Assembly: GCA_023412845.1 (NCBI GenBank)
Contig: JAEZRH010000119.1
Coordinates: forward strand, 1 to 9,883
Source: Bacillota bacterium
GTDB lineage: Bacteria > Bacillota > Clostridia > Oscillospirales > Acutalibacteraceae
Reading direction: 5' to 3'
DNA length: 9,883 bases
Part shown: positions 1 through 6,391 of the stretch, piece by piece
Layout: every line of letters starts with the position of its first letter
How positions within the stretch are numbered: position 1 is the stretch's first letter
The notes under the pieces: model-generated
What the model was told of the DNA's origin: nothing
What the model saw: the letters and a program-made list of their open reading frames with translations, nothing else
Database searches by the model: none
Position numbers and translations under genes: made by a program

Positions 1-8
1 CATGCACG

Positions 9-53
9 AGCCCTATAAGGGCTAAAGATTGCCAGCGCCTAAATGACGCTGGC
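9..53. repeat. Paired hairpins at the tnpA-downstream end of the IS
   Basis: There are two perfect inverted repeats in tandem. AGCCCT (9-14) pairs with AGGGCT (18-23) around a 3-nt loop, and GCCAGCG (31-37) pairs with CGCTGGC (47-53) around a 9-nt loop. Subterminal hairpins are the sites recognised by IS200/IS605 transposases at the ends, so these probably mark the right end of the element. They could also act as a weak terminator for tnpA. Confidence 0.5.
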
Positions 54-83
54 TTTCACTTTGTTCAGGCCACTGTGGGTTGA

Positions 84-582
84 TTACCTGGCTTGACTCC
101 TAAAGGGGTCTTCCAGCTCTTTTGTCACAATTCGGTCCATGAGCTGATCGTCTTTTTCCTGTTTTCGGATATACTTGGCTATGGTCGCCTCATTGAGTCC
201 GACTGTACTTACGTAATACCCTTCTTCCCAGATTTCGATTGCCAAATTTGTATTTTAAATTGGCATGCCTGTCGAAAATCATCATGACACTTTTCCCTTT
301 GAGATAGCCCATAATTTTCGACACGCTGTATTTCGGCGGAATTGTGAGAAGCAAATAAATATGGTCGGGCATCATATATCCTTCTATAATCGCAATTCTT
401 TTCCATTTACATAAATCTTTTATGATTTGCCGGATATCGTCTCAACTGATTATAAATTGTTTTTCTCCGATACTTCGGTGTAAAAACAATGTGATACTTG
501 GGCATCCATTTTGATGTGCTAAACTTTCTGCTATAGAGCAACACCTTTCTTTCGCTTTTTTGATGGCTTGAACACTCATCAT
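84..582 (-). pseudogene. tnpA: IS200/IS605-family transposase TnpA, frameshifted
   Basis: TnpA is a small HUH/Y1 single-strand DNA transposase. Read across three frames, the minus strand gives the family landmarks in order: SLAH, then KWMPKYHIVFTPKYRRK, then MMPDHIYLLL, then MGYLKGKS and FDRHANLKYKFGNR, then WEEGYYVSTVGLNE and IAKYIRKQE, ending near residue 160 as usual for the family. Frames change near SLAH/KW, after YNQL (around 440), and at FGNRN/WEEG (around 230). The catalytic HUH motif, normally PDHVH, reads PDHIY, so one metal-binding His is lost. The C-terminal helix with the presumed catalytic Tyr (KYIRKQ) is still visible. The start is uncertain: paired ATGs lie at 577-582, while an ATG with a good GGAGG lies at 615-617 in another frame, which would add a further frameshift. 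Such an element could move only if a related transposase acted in trans. Confidence 0.85.
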
Positions 583-627
583 TATAGCAAGAAAGTTGTT
601 GTTCTTTGCTTAAGCATTGAATTCCTC

Positions 628-642
628 CCGCATAGCAGGCGG
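628..642. repeat. Candidate left-end hairpin of the IS
   Basis: CCGC (628-631) pairs with GCGG (639-642) around a 7-nt loop. On the minus strand it is followed by GGGAGGAATTCAATG, so the hairpin lies immediately upstream of a ribosome binding site and a start codon at 617. This position fits a left-end recognition hairpin of an IS200-type element. The stem is short, so the assignment is tentative. Confidence 0.35.
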
Positions 643-649
643 CTTTTTA

Positions 650-673
650 TTTCAAGCGGCAAGGCGCTTGAAA
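650..673. repeat. Perfect 9-bp inverted repeat between IS and metY terminator
   Basis: TTTCAAGCG (650-658) pairs with CGCTTGAAA (665-673) around the loop GCAAGG. Neither strand has a T-tract directly after the stem, so it is a poor intrinsic terminator. It may belong to the insertion-sequence end or be a second 3' structure of the metY transcript. Confidence 0.5.
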
Positions 674-690
674 CTTGCTAAAGCAGAGTT

Positions 691-732
691 AAAAAGCGGC
701 GGCAGGAAGAAAAATCTCCCTGCCGCCGCTTT
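691..732 (-). terminator. Intrinsic terminator of the metY operon
   Basis: A perfect 14-bp stem (693-706 with 719-732, 5' arm AAAGCGGCGGCAGG on the plus strand) encloses a 12-nt loop. Read on the minus strand it is followed by a run of five T, the arrangement of a Rho-independent terminator. It lies about 80 bp after the metY stop codon. The plus-strand read has only TTT after the stem, so the minus direction is preferred. The rest of 733-811 shows nothing I can name. Confidence 0.88.
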
Positions 733-811
733 ATATGGTACAAAATCCAGCTTTTACGCGCTCCTGTGCCCGGACCGAATAAAAACACCGCGCCTTCCGC
801 CTGCCGCCGAT

Positions 812-2116
812 TTATTCCGGCCTTTCGTCAAGGGCCTGGTCTAAGTCATGGATCAGGTCATTGATATTTTCCGTCCCGACTGAAATTCGGAGCGTGTCGT
901 CATAAACGCCGGCCTTTCGCTTTGCTTCTTCCGGCAGCCCGAAATGCGTCGAGGTCGCGGGGTGCACGATCATGGATTTCGTATCGCCGACGTTGACCAT
1001 GTAATCGAAGATGCGCACCTTTTTCAGCACACGTTTCGCGGCGTCAAGCCCACCCTTTACCCGTATGCCGAGGATGGCGCCGGAGCCGCGGGGAAAATAT
1101 TTTTCCGCAAGCGCGTGGTACGGGCTTCCCGGAAGGGAGGGGTAGGCGACGTCCAGAATTTTCGGGTGGCCCTGAAGAAACGCCGCCAGCTTCAGCGCGT
1201 TTTCAGCATGGCGCTCCATACGAAGGGAAAGAGTTTCAAGTCCCTGCAGCACAAAAAAAGCGCTGACCGGGCTTAAATGGCCGCCGAATTCGGTCAGGTA
1301 GCGGATGCGCAGCCTGTGCGTAAACGCGGTGCTCCGCAGGCTTTGCTCCTCGATTTTTCCGGTATATTCCCGGTAAAACTCCTCAAACTGCGGGAATTTG
1401 CCGTTCCACCAATCAAAGCCGCCCTTTTCGACGACGAGGCCGCTGATTACTGTTCCGTGACCGCTCAGGTATTTCGTCGAGGAATGTACGACAATGTCGG
1501 CGCCGAACTCGAAGGGACGCAGCAGGTAAGGGGTCGCAAAGGTATTGTCGACGATCAGCGGGATGCCGCGCTCATGCGCAATGGCCGCCACCGCCGCAAT
1601 GTCGATGACGTTCATACCGGGGTTGCCAAGGCTTTCGATGTACATCGCTTTGGTTTTCTCCGTGATCGCGGCCCGGTAGGCATCCGGGTCATCGGGGTTC
1701 TCCACCCAGTTCGCGGTGATCCCATACGGCGGAAGGACCTTGCTGAGCAGCGTCGTGCTTCCGCCGTAAAGCGTTTTCACGGCGGCGATTTCGTCGCCCT
1801 GCTGCGCCAGATTCAGAAAAGCACTCGAAATCGCGCTCATTCCGGAGCTCATGGAAAGCGCCGCGGCCCCGTTTTCCAGCGCGGCGATGCGTTTTTCGAG
1901 CACGTCGTTGGTCGGGTTGGAGAAACGTACATACGAGTGGCCCACTTCCTCATAGGAAAAAAGCCTTCCGCAGCGGTCGAAATCCCCCAGCTCAAACGCC
2001 GCGGTCTGGTAGATTGGGACCGCCTTGGACCGGAAATGCTCCGCCGGGTCGTACCCGAAGTGAAGCTGCTTGGTTTCAAAAGCAAGTGATTTATCGTTAT
2101 AAGCCAGATAGCTCAT
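812..2116 (-). CDS. metY: O-acetylhomoserine sulfhydrylase (MetY-type, PLP-dependent)
   Basis: This 434-aa cytoplasmic enzyme belongs to the Cys/Met-metabolism PLP family. MetY makes homocysteine (or methionine, with methanethiol) from O-acetyl-L-homoserine and sulfide. Visible features are the phosphate-binding YVRFSNPTN (62-70, from the neighbouring subunit), SSGM (90-93), the cofactor-pairing Asp in VDNTFATP (D190), the Schiff-base lysine in HSSTKYLSGHG (K215), FVLQGLETLSLRMERH, and the C-terminal VGDTKSMIVHPATSTH. Its length, and the insert around GGFDWWNGKFPQFEEF, fit MetY better than the roughly 380-400-aa MetB/MetC or methionine gamma-lyase, although family members are often mis-assigned. 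ATG at 2116 has a modest AAAGG upstream. It is the last gene of the minus-strand operon, 50 bp after a permease gene with no terminator between, which suggests that the imported compound or its product feeds sulfur assimilation. Confidence 0.88.
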   Translation of the reverse strand: MSYLAYNDKSLAFETKQLHFGYDPAEHFRSKAVPIYQTAAFELGDFDRCGRLFSYEEVGHSYVRFSNPTNDVLEKRIAALENGAAALSMSSGMSAISSAFLNLAQQGDEIAAVKTLYGGSTTLLSKVLPPYGITANWVENPDDPDAYRAAITEKTKAMYIESLGNPGMNVIDIAAVAAIAHERGIPLIVDNTFATPYLLRPFEFGADIVVHSSTKYLSGHGTVISGLVVEKGGFDWWNGKFPQFEEFYREYTGKIEEQSLRSTAFTHRLRIRYLTEFGGHLSPVSAFFVLQGLETLSLRMERHAENALKLAAFLQGHPKILDVAYPSLPGSPYHALAEKYFPRGSGAILGIRVKGGLDAAKRVLKKVRIFDYMVNVGDTKSMIVHPATSTHFGLPEEAKRKAGVYDDTLRISVGTENINDLIHDLDQALDERPE

Positions 2117-2166
2117 TATAAACAGACCTTTATCTTAAAATTTGGATTCCGCAGGGGCACGGGAGG

Positions 2167-2799
2167 TCAGCGCTCTCCGCTGACTGCCCGCCGCGCCTTC
2201 TTTTCGAGAGCGGCGAGAAGAACGTTCGCCGCGATTGCAAGCAGGGAGGAAAGCAGCGCCCCCCAGAGGATTTTTGCCATGTTCATGGTCTGAAGGCCCT
2301 CAAACAGCAGAGTGCCGAGGCCGCCGGAATTGATTGTTGCGCCGATCGTGGCGATGCCGATCGTCGACACGGCCGCAATTTTGATTCCGGCAAGGATGAT
2401 CGGGCTTGAGAGCGGAAGCCGGATCTTGAAAAAAATCTGGGACTCCGACATCCCCATTCCGTAAGCCGACTCGATCACGGCCGGATCGACGGAGTTAAAT
2501 CCGCTCAGGATATTTCTGATCAGGATAAACTGATTATAAATGACAAGCACAATGACCGCGGTCTTTTCCCCAAGCCCGAACAGCGGAATCAGCAGCGCGA
2601 AAAGGGCCATGCTGGGGACTGCGTAAACGGCGCTGAAAGTCCCTACCACAAGCTGAGACAGCAGACGCGAACGCATGATGAGCAGCGATATGACCGAAGC
2701 CAGCAGAATCGAAATCAAAAGGGTAAGTCCGGTAAGCTCAATGTGCTGAAGAAGCGGAAGAATGACTTTTTCAGGATATTTCAGCAGAAACTTGATCAT
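2167..2799 (-). CDS. OpuC/ProW-type ABC transporter permease (second)
   Basis: This 210-aa integral membrane subunit is of the quaternary-amine/osmoprotectant type (binding-protein-dependent transport inner membrane family). About five to six hydrophobic segments are visible, for example residues 13-42, 50-74, 80-100, 135-155 and 176-197. The EAA-loop that docks on the ATPase runs from residue 110, ESAYGMGMSESQIFFKIRLP, then SSP. An upstream in-frame ATG at 2850 exists, but ATG at 2799 has GGGGAGG 8 nt before it and gives the normal family N-terminus, so I chose it. Its start overlaps the ATPase gene by 29 bp, implying translational coupling. With the other permease it probably forms a heterodimeric channel, as OpuCB/OpuCD do. 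The substrate is not predictable from the sequence. Confidence 0.87.
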   Translation of the reverse strand: MIKFLLKYPEKVILPLLQHIELTGLTLLISILLASVISLLIMRSRLLSQLVVGTFSAVYAVPSMALFALLIPLFGLGEKTAVIVLVIYNQFILIRNILSGFNSVDPAVIESAYGMGMSESQIFFKIRLPLSSPIILAGIKIAAVSTIGIATIGATINSGGLGTLLFEGLQTMNMAKILWGALLSSLLAIAANVLLAALEKKARRAVSGER

Positions 2800-3571
2800 T
2801 TGCCACGCCTCCCCTGTTCCATTCCAGCTGTTCCTCATAGGCCGAGTCAACCAGCTGTTTTACGAATTCGCACGACGGGCTGGAGCAGATCTCGGCAGGC
2901 GTTCCGAACTGCTGGACCCTGCCGGCGTCCATGATCAGCACGCGGTCCGCAAGCCGGAACGCCTCGTGTATGTCGTGGGTGACGAAAAGAAAGGTCTTCC
3001 GGAATTTACGGTGGATGGAAAGCAGCTCGTCCTGCAGGCTTCTGCGCGTGATCGCGTCGATTGCCCCAAACGGTTCGTCCAGAAGCATGACGGCGGGGTC
3101 GGCTGCAAGCGCGCGGGCCAGCCCGACCCGCTGCTGCTGCCCGCCGGAAAGCTGGTGCGGGTAACGCTTTTTGAACTCCGCCGCCGGCAGCTTTACAAGC
3201 TCCAGGAGTTCATTCACGCGGTCGTTGATTTTCTGTTTCGGCCATCCCAGTATTTTTGGCACGGTTGCAATGTTTTCGCCGATATTCATATGCGGAAACA
3301 GGCCGACCTGCTGGATCACATAGCCGATTTTCCGCCTGAGCTCCACGGGGTCCATCTTTTGAACCGGCTCTCCGAAAAACAGAATTTCTCCGGAATCCGG
3401 TTCGTAAAGACGGTTCACCATCTTGAGGAGCGTCGTTTTGCCGCAGCCGGACGTCCCCAGAATGGTAATGATCTCCCCTTCGCCGATTTCGACCGATACG
3501 TCGGATACGGCGTCGTAGCCCGCTTTTGGGAACCTCTTTCGAACGGATTTGAATTCAACCGCCGTTTTCAT
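2771..3571 (-). CDS. OpuCA/ProV-type ABC transporter ATPase without CBS domains
   Basis: This 266-aa nucleotide-binding subunit powers import through the two neighbouring permeases. Motifs are Walker A GTSGCGKTT (39-47), Q-loop VIQQVGLFPHM (85-95, wording typical of the OpuCA/ProV group), signature LSGGQQQRV (141-149), Walker B VMLLDEPFGAID (161-172, D165 and E166) and the switch His in VTHD (H199). Classical OpuCA/ProV proteins are about 380-400 aa, because two CBS domains follow and sense ionic strength. Here only some 60 residues follow the H-loop, so osmotic gating of that kind is unlikely and a nutrient rather than an osmolyte role is favoured. The start has AAGGAG 8 nt upstream. The gene overlaps the iron-sulfur gene by 17 bp. 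Confidence 0.92.
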   Translation of the reverse strand: MKTAVEFKSVRKRFPKAGYDAVSDVSVEIGEGEIITILGTSGCGKTTLLKMVNRLYEPDSGEILFFGEPVQKMDPVELRRKIGYVIQQVGLFPHMNIGENIATVPKILGWPKQKINDRVNELLELVKLPAAEFKKRYPHQLSGGQQQRVGLARALAADPAVMLLDEPFGAIDAITRRSLQDELLSIHRKFRKTFLFVTHDIHEAFRLADRVLIMDAGRVQQFGTPAEICSSPSCEFVKQLVDSAYEEQLEWNRGGVANDQVSAEIS

Positions 3572-4493
3572 TCCGGATTCTCCTTATCAAAACAATAGCC
3601 GATTTCGGACACGTTGTAACGCAGAGGCCGCAGCCCCGGCAAAGCTCCGGGTCGTATGCGATGCCGTCGCCGCCCCGGGCGAACGCGCCGAAATTGCACC
3701 GCGTGACGCACCGCCCGCAGGCGATGCAGGCGCTTTTGGAAAAAGACGCGATATAGTCCGACCGGGGCCACACCGCTACGCTGTTCCGAGCCTTCTGCGC
3801 GCGGAACAGATAGCAGCAGTCCCCGCAGCAGTTGCACATGCCGTTTGGGTTCAGCGTCTGCATCAGGCCGGCCCGGTGCGCCCGCCGGACGACCTGCTTC
3901 GCCTGCTCTTTCGTCAAAGGCTCCGACCACCCCCGATGCGACATGGTATTGATCCCGCTTTTCAGGGTCAGGCAGGTATCGACCGGTTTTCCGCAGTCAC
4001 CGGAAAGGGAGCGGCAGTCACATTTGTTCAGCCAGATCTGCCGGTCGGCCCGGTCGATGAACTCAAGAGCCTCTTCCAAGGTAACGACCGTATCGCCGGA
4101 AGGCCTTGGCTCGCTGCCAAGGCCTTTCAGGTATGCGTCGAAATACCACTGGTCGAGTGATTTGCGTATTTCCGGCGGGAAAGACTGGTATGTTTCGCTC
4201 TCGGTGATGACAAATATGTCGAGCCTGTCGTAAAAGCTGCCGGTCCGGAACCGGGTAAAACTTTCGTCCTCAAGCCGGATGACCCCGCGCCGATAGGCGC
4301 CGCGCAGGAGCCGGTCCAGGTCTTCGGCCGACAACCGTTCCCCTTCCCTTTCCAGCGCCGCCGCAGCATCCGCCAATGAAAAGCTTCCGCGCCCTACCGC
4401 TTCAAGCAGTTTGACTTCCTCTTTGCTTACGATCCGGTCAATCACCGGCATCGCGGCGCTGGGCACTTCAAAAATCTCCGTAAAACATCCCAT
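3555..4493 (-). CDS. Multi-cluster [4Fe-4S] ferredoxin-like redox protein, function unknown
   Basis: This 312-aa soluble protein has three parts. The N-terminal region (about 15-75) looks helical, like a small winged-helix or alpha-helical domain. The middle carries two unusual Cys groups: CDC...C...C (C158, C160, C167, C174) and CNCCGDCC (C220, C222, C223, C226, C227). The C-terminus is a dicluster ferredoxin: CIACGRCVTRC (C256, C259, C262, C266) and CRGCGLCVTTCP (C285, C288, C291, C295), each enough for one [4Fe-4S] cluster. A TTG at 4499 directly after the binding-protein stop could start the frame, but ATG at 4493, with AAGGG about 10 nt upstream, is better spaced. No signal peptide or membrane segment is seen, so it should be cytoplasmic. 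Its position inside a transporter operon that ends in metY suggests electron delivery to, or reductive processing of, the imported compound. That role is inferred, and I cannot name the family. Confidence 0.82.
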   Translation of the reverse strand: MGCFTEIFEVPSAAMPVIDRIVSKEEVKLLEAVGRGSFSLADAAAALEREGERLSAEDLDRLLRGAYRRGVIRLEDESFTRFRTGSFYDRLDIFVITESETYQSFPPEIRKSLDQWYFDAYLKGLGSEPRPSGDTVVTLEEALEFIDRADRQIWLNKCDCRSLSGDCGKPVDTCLTLKSGINTMSHRGWSEPLTKEQAKQVVRRAHRAGLMQTLNPNGMCNCCGDCCYLFRAQKARNSVAVWPRSDYIASFSKSACIACGRCVTRCNFGAFARGGDGIAYDPELCRGCGLCVTTCPKSAIVLIRRIRNENGG

Positions 4494-4499
4494 GTGCAA

Positions 4500-5468
4500 T
4501 CAGCCCTTAATTTTATCTTTGATCGAATTGACATAATCTTTGGCGGCTTCCTCATATTCCTGCTTGTCGACGTCCACTTTGGCGTTCAGCGCGGTAATGG
4601 TTTTTGTGTCGATCGTAGCGGAAACCGCATTGAGGATCGTTTCGATCTTGGGGTTTTTGTCAAGTGCGCTCTGGCTGACGACCGGCGCAAGGTTGTAAGG
4701 CGGCCAGACATGCTTGTCGTCGTCAAGAATCAGGAATTTCGGGTTGACCAGCTGCCCCTCTGTGGTGTACGCGACGGCAAGGTCCGCTTTATCCTGGCTC
4801 AGAATCTGATATTTCAGGCTGTTGTCATAGATGGCGTCGGATTGGAAGCTGAATTTTCCATAGGCCTTTTCAAGCGCCGGAAGGCCGTCGTCACGCTTGT
4901 CGAACTCGCCCTGCGAGGCAAAGCGGATTTTGCCGGCGTTCCTCTGCAGATCCGAAATCGTCTTGATGTTGTATTTGTCGGCGGTCGATTTCAGGATGAC
5001 GAGCCCCTGGGAGTCGTTTGCCGGGGAATAGTCGAGCCACACGACGTTGAACTTTGTTTTATATTCGCTTTTTACAATGCTGTATACCTCTTTGGGGTCG
5101 GTCACCAGCGAATGCTTCAGAATCGTAAGAAGCCCCGTGCCGGTATATTCCGGGTACAGGTCGATCTGCCCGCTGGTCAGGGCGCTGTGGATCACCGAAC
5201 TGCCGAGGTTGAATTTGCGGTTTACCTTGATGCCCTGGCTTTCAAGCGCCTCGGAATAAACTTCGGCAACGATCAGGTTCTCGGTAAAGTCCTTGGAACC
5301 GACCGTAACGGGGGCGCCTGAAGAAGCGGAGGCCGGGGCCGCCGAAGAAGCTTCCGAAGCGGCTGCGGCCGAGCCGGCGGAAGACGCGTTCTGGGCGCAG
5401 CCGGATGCCGCCCCCGAGATTGACAGAACCAGAAGAGCGGATAAAACGGACGCTTTTAGCTTTTTCAT
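4500..5468 (-). CDS. ProX/OpuCC-type substrate-binding lipoprotein
   Basis: This 322-aa extracellular receptor is of the glycine betaine/choline/osmoprotectant class (OpuAC-like domain). A signal peptide (1-23) ends in SGAASGC with the lipidated Cys at C24, followed by a Ser/Ala-rich linker to about residue 52. The mature domain opens with PVTVGSKDFTENLIVAEVYS and contains GSSVIHSALTSGQIDLYPEY followed by TGTG (Y105, Y108), AYTTEGQL (Y234) and WPPYNLAPVV, all typical of OpuBC/OpuCC proteins, which bind cationic ligands with aromatic residues. The reading frame extends upstream to 5552, but ATG at 5468 has AAGGAG 8 nt before it and starts the signal peptide, so I chose it. It lies 34 bp after the first permease gene, and its stop codon abuts the iron-sulfur gene. 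Ligand specificity (betaine, choline, carnitine, sulfonium or thiol-betaine compounds) is open. Confidence 0.9.
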   Translation of the reverse strand: MKKLKASVLSALLVLSISGAASGCAQNASSAGSAAAASEASSAAPASASSGAPVTVGSKDFTENLIVAEVYSEALESQGIKVNRKFNLGSSVIHSALTSGQIDLYPEYTGTGLLTILKHSLVTDPKEVYSIVKSEYKTKFNVVWLDYSPANDSQGLVILKSTADKYNIKTISDLQRNAGKIRFASQGEFDKRDDGLPALEKAYGKFSFQSDAIYDNSLKYQILSQDKADLAVAYTTEGQLVNPKFLILDDDKHVWPPYNLAPVVSQSALDKNPKIETILNAVSATIDTKTITALNAKVDVDKQEYEEAAKDYVNSIKDKIKG

Positions 5469-5502
5469 GACGATTCTCCTTAATGAATATTTGAATTCGG
5501 AT

Positions 5503-6141
5503 TCAGGCACGGCTGTAGCCGGTGATAAAATACTCGACGAGGGAAAGGGCAAGGTCCACGATCAGGGAAAGGGCCGCGACGGAAAGGCCCCCGATCATCA
5601 GAAAATCCATCCGATAGAGCCCAAGCCCCGTAAAAATCAGATCGCCCAGGCCGCCGGCGCCGATATAAGATGCAAGCGTAGCGCTCGCAATCACTTCCAC
5701 CGCGGCGGTTCGGATGCCGGTCAGCATCATCGGCGCCGCAAGTGGAAGCCTTACTTTAAAGAATGTATACGTGCGGCCCATGCCCATTCCGACGGCCGTC
5801 TCAATCACCGATCCGGGGACGGACCGGAACCCGGCGGCTGTGTTGATTAAAACGGGCGGCACAGCCAGAAACGTCAGCGCAATGGTCGCCGGAACGATGC
5901 CGACCCCGAAAAGCGGGATGCACAGGAACAGCACCGCAAGGCTTGGGATGACGCTCAGGATTCCGAAAAAGCCTGAAAAAAAGTTGTAGAGCTTTTCATG
6001 GAAGGAGGAATAGATTCCCAGCGGTACTGCGATGAATGCCGCAACGAATACGGAAACTCCGCTTACGGTCAGATGCTGCAATACCAACATCGTGAAATCT
6101 CCTGAGTTTTGTTTAAAATATGCAAGGATTTCCCCATACAT
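5503..6141 (-). CDS. OpuC/ProW-type ABC transporter permease (first)
   Basis: This 212-aa membrane subunit is the first structural gene of the minus-strand operon. Hydrophobic segments are visible at about residues 17-42, 55-78, 82-102, 135-160 and 180-203. The EAA docking loop runs from residue 114 (ETAVGMGMGRTYTFFKVRLP), followed by LAAP. The open frame reaches back to 6297 only because the leader terminator region has no stop in that frame. ATG at 6141 has GGAGGTG 5 nt upstream and gives the normal family length. The start lies only 15 bp after the T-tract of an intrinsic terminator in the leader, so expression of this gene and everything downstream should depend on read-through. It pairs with the product of 2167-2799 to make the channel. 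Confidence 0.9.
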   Translation of the reverse strand: MYGEILAYFKQNSGDFTMLVLQHLTVSGVSVFVAAFIAVPLGIYSSFHEKLYNFFSGFFGILSVIPSLAVLFLCIPLFGVGIVPATIALTFLAVPPVLINTAAGFRSVPGSVIETAVGMGMGRTYTFFKVRLPLAAPMMLTGIRTAAVEVIASATLASYIGAGGLGDLIFTGLGLYRMDFLMIGGLSVAALSLIVDLALSLVEYFITGYSRA

Positions 6142-6156
6142 TTTTTCACCTCCAAC

Positions 6157-6193
6157 AAAAATAAAAAAACCGGCAAGTCTTATGACCTGTCGG
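6157..6193 (-). terminator. Leader terminator (putative attenuator) of the transporter-metY operon
   Basis: On the minus strand CCGACAGGTC (6193-6184) folds on GACTTGCCGG (6179-6170) around the loop ATAA, with one mismatch and one G-U pair. It is followed directly by seven T, one A and five T. This is a Rho-independent terminator placed between the operon promoter and the first permease gene, which has its own strong ribosome binding site immediately after. A terminator in this place is the hallmark of attenuation. The heptamer ACAGGTC of the 5' arm is repeated exactly at 6224-6218, and that copy could pair instead with the 3' arm (GACTTG) or with the leader stop-codon region. Competing folds are therefore available. 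No known riboswitch core (S-box, T-box) was recognised. Confidence 0.8.
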
Positions 6194-6238
6194 CTTTGTT
6201 TCTCCTCGCAAAGTAAGGACCTGTGTACGGCAGAAAAA

Positions 6239-6352
6239 CTACACAGTATGCTTTCGGGCATGAGGAGCACAGACTGCAGGCAATTGTCTGGAATCAAGGC
6301 CGCAGCACATCTTGAGCGTGAATGTCCTGTAGAAAATTTCCACTGACATCAT
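6239..6352 (-). CDS. Short leader peptide ORF with Cys codons (37 aa)
   Basis: This small ORF lies in the 5' leader of the transporter-metY operon. It starts with two ATGs in a row (6352, 6349), preceded at 7 nt by a very strong GGAGGAG. The peptide begins MMSVEIFYRTFTLKMCCGLD and contains adjacent Cys codons (C16, C17) plus C28, then ends in a basic, His-containing tail (HARKHTV). Its stop codon is 46 nt before the terminator stem. I recognise no protein family. A well-initiated short ORF rich in the amino acid linked to the pathway, followed by a terminator, suggests a Cys-sensing leader peptide. The alternative is a chance ORF or a small protein in its own right. Three Cys in 37 residues is suggestive, not conclusive. 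Confidence 0.5.
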   Translation of the reverse strand: MMSVEIFYRTFTLKMCCGLDSRQLPAVCAPHARKHTV

Positions 6353-6367
6353 ATCTGCTCCTCCTCT

Positions 6368-6390
6368 TTTCATACTATGCTGATATGAAA
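6368..6390. promoter_or_regulatory. Inverted repeat over the transcription start (candidate operator)
   Basis: TTTCATA (6368-6374) and TATGAAA (6384-6390) form a perfect 7-bp inverted repeat with a 9-nt spacer. It abuts the -10 box of the minus-strand operon promoter and spans the predicted transcription start, a classic repressor position. In RNA it could also form a hairpin at the 5' end. The cognate regulator is unknown. Confidence 0.45.
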
Positions 6391-6391
6391 G

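Larger units (their letters stand above)
1..642 (-). mobile_element. Decayed IS200/IS605-family insertion sequence remnant
   Basis: The stretch holds a degraded tnpA on the minus strand, flanked by short hairpins of the kind IS200/IS605 elements carry at their ends. On the side downstream of tnpA there are two perfect hairpins (9-23 and 31-53). On the upstream side there is a small hairpin (628-642), just before a GGAGG sequence. The region is visibly more AT-rich than the operon next to it. No tnpB or accessory gene is seen, so this looks like the single-gene IS200 type. The exact ends and the target site cannot be fixed: the element may run past base 1 and may end anywhere near 642-675. It lies downstream of the metY terminator, a neutral landing place. 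Confidence 0.7.

Noticed and set aside
650..673. Second terminator for metY
   Set aside because: The 9-bp stem is perfect, but neither strand has a T-tract after it. It was kept only as an inverted repeat.
1277..2089. 270-aa open frame on the plus strand
   Set aside because: It lies fully antisense to metY, whose product shows all family motifs. Open antisense frames are common in GC-rich codon usage, and the translation matches no family.
2762..3598. 278-aa open frame on the plus strand
   Set aside because: Antisense shadow of the ABC ATPase gene, which carries Walker A, signature and Walker B motifs on the minus strand.
4494..5321. 275-aa open frame on the plus strand
   Set aside because: Antisense to the binding lipoprotein gene. 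It has no ribosome binding site and no recognisable domain.
6142..6297. 52-residue N-terminal extension of the first permease
   Set aside because: The extension would be translated through the leader terminator and has no ribosome binding site. ATG at 6141 has GGAGGTG and gives the normal family length.
6142..6390. Known riboswitch (SAM S-box) or T-box in the leader of the metY operon
   Set aside because: The conserved cores expected for S-box or T-box RNAs (for example the T-box AGGGTGGNACCGCG) were not found. The leader is better described as a small ORF plus terminator.
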